Origin: CAYMZZ01 sp046297935
GTDB lineage: Bacteria > Bacteroidota > Bacteroidia > Chitinophagales > Chitinophagaceae
NCBI GenBank assembly: GCA_046297935.1
Contig: JBKBHA010000007.1
Span: forward strand, 1-64,000
DNA: 64,000 bases
Direction: 5' to 3'
Each line of letters starts with the position of its first letter. Within the stretch, counting starts at the first letter, position 1. The notes below the pieces were generated by a model that did no database searches, was not told the DNA's origin, and was given only the letters and a program-made list of their open reading frames with translations. A program made the translations under genes and the position numbers. Below are positions 60,730-64,000 of this stretch, piece after piece.

Positions 60730-61824
60730 ATGAACAACTTTGATTTGGATAAACTGGTCCGACCTAATCTCCGAAATTTGCGGCCCTATAGTAGTGCGCG
60801 CGATGAATTTAGCGGCGAGGCGCGGGTATTTCTCGATGCAAATGAAAATAGCCTTGGCACTCCTCTGCTCAAATGGTACAATCGTTATCCCGATCCCCAT
60901 CAAACCAGCCTAAAGCAAGCATTGGGTGCCATCAAACAGATCGATCCCCGCCGTATTTTTTTGGGAAATGGCTCCGATGAATGCATCGACCTTATTTATC
61001 GTTGCTTTTGCGAGCCCGGCCGTGATCAGGCAATTATTTGTCCGCCTACTTATGGGATGTATGAGGTGAGCGCCGCCATCAACAATATTGAACTGATACG
61101 AGTGCCGCTACTGGCCGACTTTCAGCTCGACATCGATAGCATACAGGAATCGATCACAGGAAATACAAAGCTGATCTGGATCTGTTCACCAAATAATCCA
61201 ACGGGCAACAGTATTCAATTCCACGATATTGAATTGTTGCTAAACAATTTTTCGGGGCTGGTAGTGGTAGATGAAGCGTATATCAATTTTGCTCGTCAGC
61301 GTTCGCTGTTGTCGCAGCTGGATGAATACCCCAACCTGGTCGTTTTGCAAACATTCAGCAAGGCCTGGGGTATGGCTGCTCTCCGGTTGGGAATGGCTTT
61401 TTCCTCTGTTGAACTGGTGAACTGGCTCAACAAAATCAAGCCTCCGTATAATATTAATCAGGCAACTCAGGATTTTGCCTTACAAGCTCTGGAAGAAGTG
61501 GGCATGGTCAACGATATGATTCGCGAAATCGTGGCCATGCGCGATGCGTTGGCCGAAGTGTTCGAACGTATGCCGCTCGTACAAAAAGTGTACCCCAGCG
61601 ACGCCAATTTCCTGATGATTCGTGTGCCAGATGCAGCCGGTCTGTATCAGTTTTTGCTCGATAGGGGCATCGTTGTGAGGGATAGAAGCAGGGTAGAAAA
61701 ATGCGAAGGCTGTCTGCGAATAACGATCGGAACAGAAGCGGAGAATACGGAGCTTGTAGATGCCATGATCGACTATATGCGGGAGCAGGGCCGGAACAAT
61801 CCGGCCCATGCGCGGGTATCATAA
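60730..61824 (+). CDS. hisC: Histidinol-phosphate aminotransferase
   Basis: 364 residues. PLP-dependent; ANENSLGTPLLKWYNRYPDP (HisC start), ICSPNNPTGNSI and the PLP Lys in TFSKAWGMAALRLGMA. It converts imidazole acetol phosphate to histidinol phosphate. The operon place between hisD and hisB agrees. Confidence 0.95.
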   Translation: MNNFDLDKLVRPNLRNLRPYSSARDEFSGEARVFLDANENSLGTPLLKWYNRYPDPHQTSLKQALGAIKQIDPRRIFLGNGSDECIDLIYRCFCEPGRDQAIICPPTYGMYEVSAAINNIELIRVPLLADFQLDIDSIQESITGNTKLIWICSPNNPTGNSIQFHDIELLLNNFSGLVVVDEAYINFARQRSLLSQLDEYPNLVVLQTFSKAWGMAALRLGMAFSSVELVNWLNKIKPPYNINQATQDFALQALEEVGMVNDMIREIVAMRDALAEVFERMPLVQKVYPSDANFLMIRVPDAAGLYQFLLDRGIVVRDRSRVEKCEGCLRITIGTEAENTELVDAMIDYMREQGRNNPAHARVS

Positions 61825-61850
61825 ATTTTTTCAAACAATTCTGTTTAATA

Positions 61851-62984
61851 ATGTCAAAGCCGATTCTTTTTCTCGACCGCGATGGAGTAATTCTTCAGGA
61901 ACACCCACCCGATTTTCAACTGGATCATATCAGCAAGATCCGATTCATGCCAGGTGTAGTAACGGCCCTGTCGGCCATTGGACGTGAACTTGACTTTTAC
62001 AAGGTGATGATCAGCAACCAGGATGGACTGGGTACTGATGCTTTTCCTGAAGACAGCTTCTGGCCTTTTCATGATATGATGTTGCAAACTCTTTCCGGCG
62101 AGGGTTTCAACTTTGACGAAGTGCATATTGATAAAAGCTACGAATCAGAAGGTCTCGACACGCGGAAACCAGGTATTGGCCTGCTGACGCATTTGGTCAA
62201 CAACGACCAATATGACCTGACCAATTCATTTATGATCGGCGATCGTTGGACTGATATGTTGCTGGCCAGGAATCTGGGCATAAAAGGCATATTGATCCGA
62301 TCGCCTTACCTGCCACTTACTGCCGAGCAGGAAAAAGAATTTGCCGACGTGATTGTGCTGGCAACCGATGACTGGCAGGAGATCTATGCTTTTCTTCGTC
62401 AGGGTCGCAGGCAGGTCACCCATCAACGTCGGACGAATGAAACAAATATTTCGGTTGAATTGAATCTGGACGGTACAGGTAAAGCAGATATCCATACAGG
62501 AATTGGTTTCTTTGATCATATGCTGGAGCAGATTGCCCGCCACGGCAAGCTCGATCTGACTATACGCTGCGATGGCGATTTGCATATTGATGAGCACCAT
62601 AGCATAGAAGATACTGGTATCGCGGTTGGCGAAGCTTTTGCCAAAGCACTGGCCGACAAAACAGGAATGGAGCGGTATGGCTTCGCTTTGCCCATGGACG
62701 ATGCAGAGGCGAAGGTGTTGATCGATTTCGGTGGCAGAAGCTGGATCGTGTGGGACGCCAGTTTTCAAAGGGAGAAGATTGGTGAAATGCCCACTGAAAT
62801 GTTTTTCCACTTCTTCAAATCGTTCAGCGATGCAGCCCGCTGCAACCTGAACGTAGCCTGTAGTGGCGAGAACGAGCACCACAAGATTGAAGCCATTTTC
62901 AAAGCGTTTGCCAAAGCTGTTCGAATGGCCGTAAAGCGGGATCCATTTTCCAACTATTTGCCAAGTACCAAGGGTTTACTTTGA
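61851..62984 (+). CDS. hisB: Bifunctional histidinol phosphatase / imidazoleglycerol-phosphate dehydratase
   Basis: 377 residues from ATG 61851; a longer in-frame ORF upstream overlaps hisC and is rejected. Residues 1-165 are a HAD phosphatase (ILFLDRDGVILQEHPPD with the two Asp; GDRWTDMLLARNLGIKG). Residues 175-377 are IGP dehydratase: HTGIGFFDHMLEQIARH, DEHHSIEDTGIAVGEA and the second Mn site NEHHKIEAIFKAFAKAVR. The bifunctional form is also seen in enterobacteria. Confidence 0.96.
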   Translation: MSKPILFLDRDGVILQEHPPDFQLDHISKIRFMPGVVTALSAIGRELDFYKVMISNQDGLGTDAFPEDSFWPFHDMMLQTLSGEGFNFDEVHIDKSYESEGLDTRKPGIGLLTHLVNNDQYDLTNSFMIGDRWTDMLLARNLGIKGILIRSPYLPLTAEQEKEFADVIVLATDDWQEIYAFLRQGRRQVTHQRRTNETNISVELNLDGTGKADIHTGIGFFDHMLEQIARHGKLDLTIRCDGDLHIDEHHSIEDTGIAVGEAFAKALADKTGMERYGFALPMDDAEAKVLIDFGGRSWIVWDASFQREKIGEMPTEMFFHFFKSFSDAARCNLNVACSGENEHHKIEAIFKAFAKAVRMAVKRDPFSNYLPSTKGLL

Positions 62985-63014
62985 TGATACCTGAAGTAAA
63001 CAAAACTTTTTTCT

Positions 63015-63605
63015 ATGGATATTGCCATTGTAAAATATAATGCGGGAAATATTCGGTCGGTCTTATTTGCCCTGGAGCGAATTGGAGCGAACGCAATAGT
63101 GACCGATGACCCCGAATCCCTTCAGAAAGCCGACCGCGTCATTTTTCCCGGTGTAGGAGAGGCCGGTTCGGCCATGCGTTATCTGAAGGAGCGAAAACTG
63201 GACCAGTTGATTGCGGGCCTGCAACAGCCTGTACTGGGTATCTGCCTCGGCATGCAACTGCTTTGCAGGCATAGCGAAGAATCGGATACGCCATGTATCG
63301 GTGTTTTCGATCATGATGTGAGGCGTTTCGACCATCAGCTCAAAGTGCCACAGATCGGATGGAACCGGGCGGAATTTCGGCCATCATCTGACTGGAAGAA
63401 CAGCATCGAAGATGACTGGTATTATTTTGTACACTCGTACTATGCTGATATTGGCGCCAATACCATTGCCGAAACCGAGTATGCTGTTCGATTCAGCAGT
63501 GCGCTACAATATCGCAACTTTTTTGGCGTACAATTTCATCCTGAAAAAAGCGCAGCCGCAGGCGAACAATTATTGCGATCATTCTTAAATCAGGCAGGTG
63601 TATGA
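63015..63605 (+). CDS. hisH: Imidazole glycerol phosphate synthase subunit HisH
   Basis: 196 residues, class I glutamine amidotransferase. IVKYNAGNIRSVLFALERIG opens it; the nucleophile Cys is in VLGICLGMQLLCRHSEES; the His and Glu of the triad are in FGVQFHPEKSAAAGEQLL. It supplies ammonia to HisF. The stop overlaps the next gene by ATGA at 63602-63605. Confidence 0.96.
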   Translation: MDIAIVKYNAGNIRSVLFALERIGANAIVTDDPESLQKADRVIFPGVGEAGSAMRYLKERKLDQLIAGLQQPVLGICLGMQLLCRHSEESDTPCIGVFDHDVRRFDHQLKVPQIGWNRAEFRPSSDWKNSIEDDWYYFVHSYYADIGANTIAETEYAVRFSSALQYRNFFGVQFHPEKSAAAGEQLLRSFLNQAGV

Positions 63606-64000
63606 TCCGCGAACTGAATCTGGATAAAGTACTTGCAATAAGGCAACGCGTGATGTATCCGCTGCAAACGGTAGAGGAAATGCGCCTGCCTGCGGATGAC
63701 GAAGGCTGGCATCTGGCTTATTGGGTTGATAACAAACCTGTGAGCGTAATTTCTGTATTCAGGAAATCGGATGAATGGCAGTTTCGAAAATTTGCAACCG
63801 AAACGGAGTTTCAGGGGCAGGGATATGGGACGCAACTGCTGAGTTATGTAATGGAAGCAGCTGAGCAGGCAGGAGTAAAACGGATTTGGTGCAACGCCCG
63901 GCTGTCGGCCACAGCACTATACAAAAGGATGGGAATGGAAGAAGCAGGTGAAAGCTGGACGAAAAACAATATTGATTTTATAATTATGGAAAGGAAATTT
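63602..64000 (+). CDS. GNAT-family acetyltransferase (partial, runs off the window)
   Basis: 133 codons without a stop before the window end; the start ATG overlaps the hisH stop (ATGA). The acetyl-CoA-binding motif A is visible: TETEFQGQGYGTQLLSYVME (Q/R-x-x-G-x-G/A form), followed by VKRIWCNARLSATALYKRMG. GNAT enzymes acetylate amines; no substrate can be named. Embedded in the his operon and translationally coupled to hisH, it may act on a related metabolite or be a passenger. Confidence 0.85.
   Translation, partial: MIRELNLDKVLAIRQRVMYPLQTVEEMRLPADDEGWHLAYWVDNKPVSVISVFRKSDEWQFRKFATETEFQGQGYGTQLLSYVMEAAEQAGVKRIWCNARLSATALYKRMGMEEAGESWTKNNIDFIIMERKF

Noticed and set aside
61701..61850. Upstream extension of the hisB frame into hisC
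   Set aside because: The extension overlaps hisC and adds Cys/Arg/Gly-rich sequence unlike HisB; the HAD domain begins at 61851.
62226..62882. 218-codon minus-strand frame inside hisB
   Set aside because: Antisense to both enzymatic domains of hisB; no recognisable protein.

Overview
The window is ordinary chromosomal DNA of a member of the Bacteroidetes, most likely Chitinophagaceae or a close relative. Several observations point there. Promoters fit the Bacteroidetes pattern TTTG / about 19-20 nt / TAnnTTTG (clearest before the initiator tRNA, glmS and the his operon). Several secreted proteins carry a type IX secretion (T9SS) C-terminal domain. DAHP synthase is fused to a C-terminal chorismate mutase, hisB is bifunctional, and there is a DUF4954 protein and a PafA-type phosphatase. 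I see no insertion sequence, prophage, integrase or CRISPR array. Species-level identity is inference.

Layout. 1-2.6 kb: initiator tRNA, era, der. 2.7-13.2 kb: a T9SS cell-surface protein, a glmS-DUF4954 pair, an MgtE magnesium channel, a small SET protein, a CHRD lipoprotein and a secreted tandem-repeat (PA14-like) protein. 13.3-25.9 kb: housekeeping genes (mutS, a TrmH-family methylase, a UbiA prenyltransferase, ruvX, def, rluD, lipB, a D-cysteine desulfhydrase-like enzyme, a sugar nucleotidyltransferase). 25.9-29.8 kb: an ECF sigma factor overlapping a membrane-anchored trypsin-like protease with an anti-sigma-like cytoplasmic part, a small lipoprotein and a DEAD-box helicase. 29.8-38.1 kb: an aromatic amino-acid operon (pheA, aminotransferase, tyrA, DAHP synthase/chorismate mutase, aroB, aroA, aroC, DUF952) preceded by a Phe/Tyr-rich leader peptide and attenuator. 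38.2-47.9 kb: envelope and secreted proteins (L,D-transpeptidase, OmpA family, hydrolase, M28 peptidase, lipoproteins), an RRM protein, an unlisted 37-residue membrane protein, and a second copy of the tandem-repeat protein behind a cluster of TTTACG sites. 48.1-58.1 kb: smc, an acyl-CoA-binding protein, PafA-like phosphatase, MFS transporter, lipase, cytochrome-like lipoprotein and a FAS1 protein. 58.4-64 kb: a histidine operon (hisG-D-C-B-H plus a GNAT gene cut by the window edge) behind a His-rich leader peptide and attenuator.

The most informative finding is that both amino-acid operons carry full ribosome-mediated attenuators (leader peptide, antiterminator, terminator) read directly from the sequence; the leader genes are too short for normal gene calling. 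Other candidates for something new are the sigma factor/protease-anti-sigma pair, the dense TTTACG operator array over the promoter of the 45.9 kb surface protein, and the glmS-DUF4954 pairing. Start codons were moved inward wherever family N-termini, signal peptides or promoter positions required it; these choices are stated per gene.
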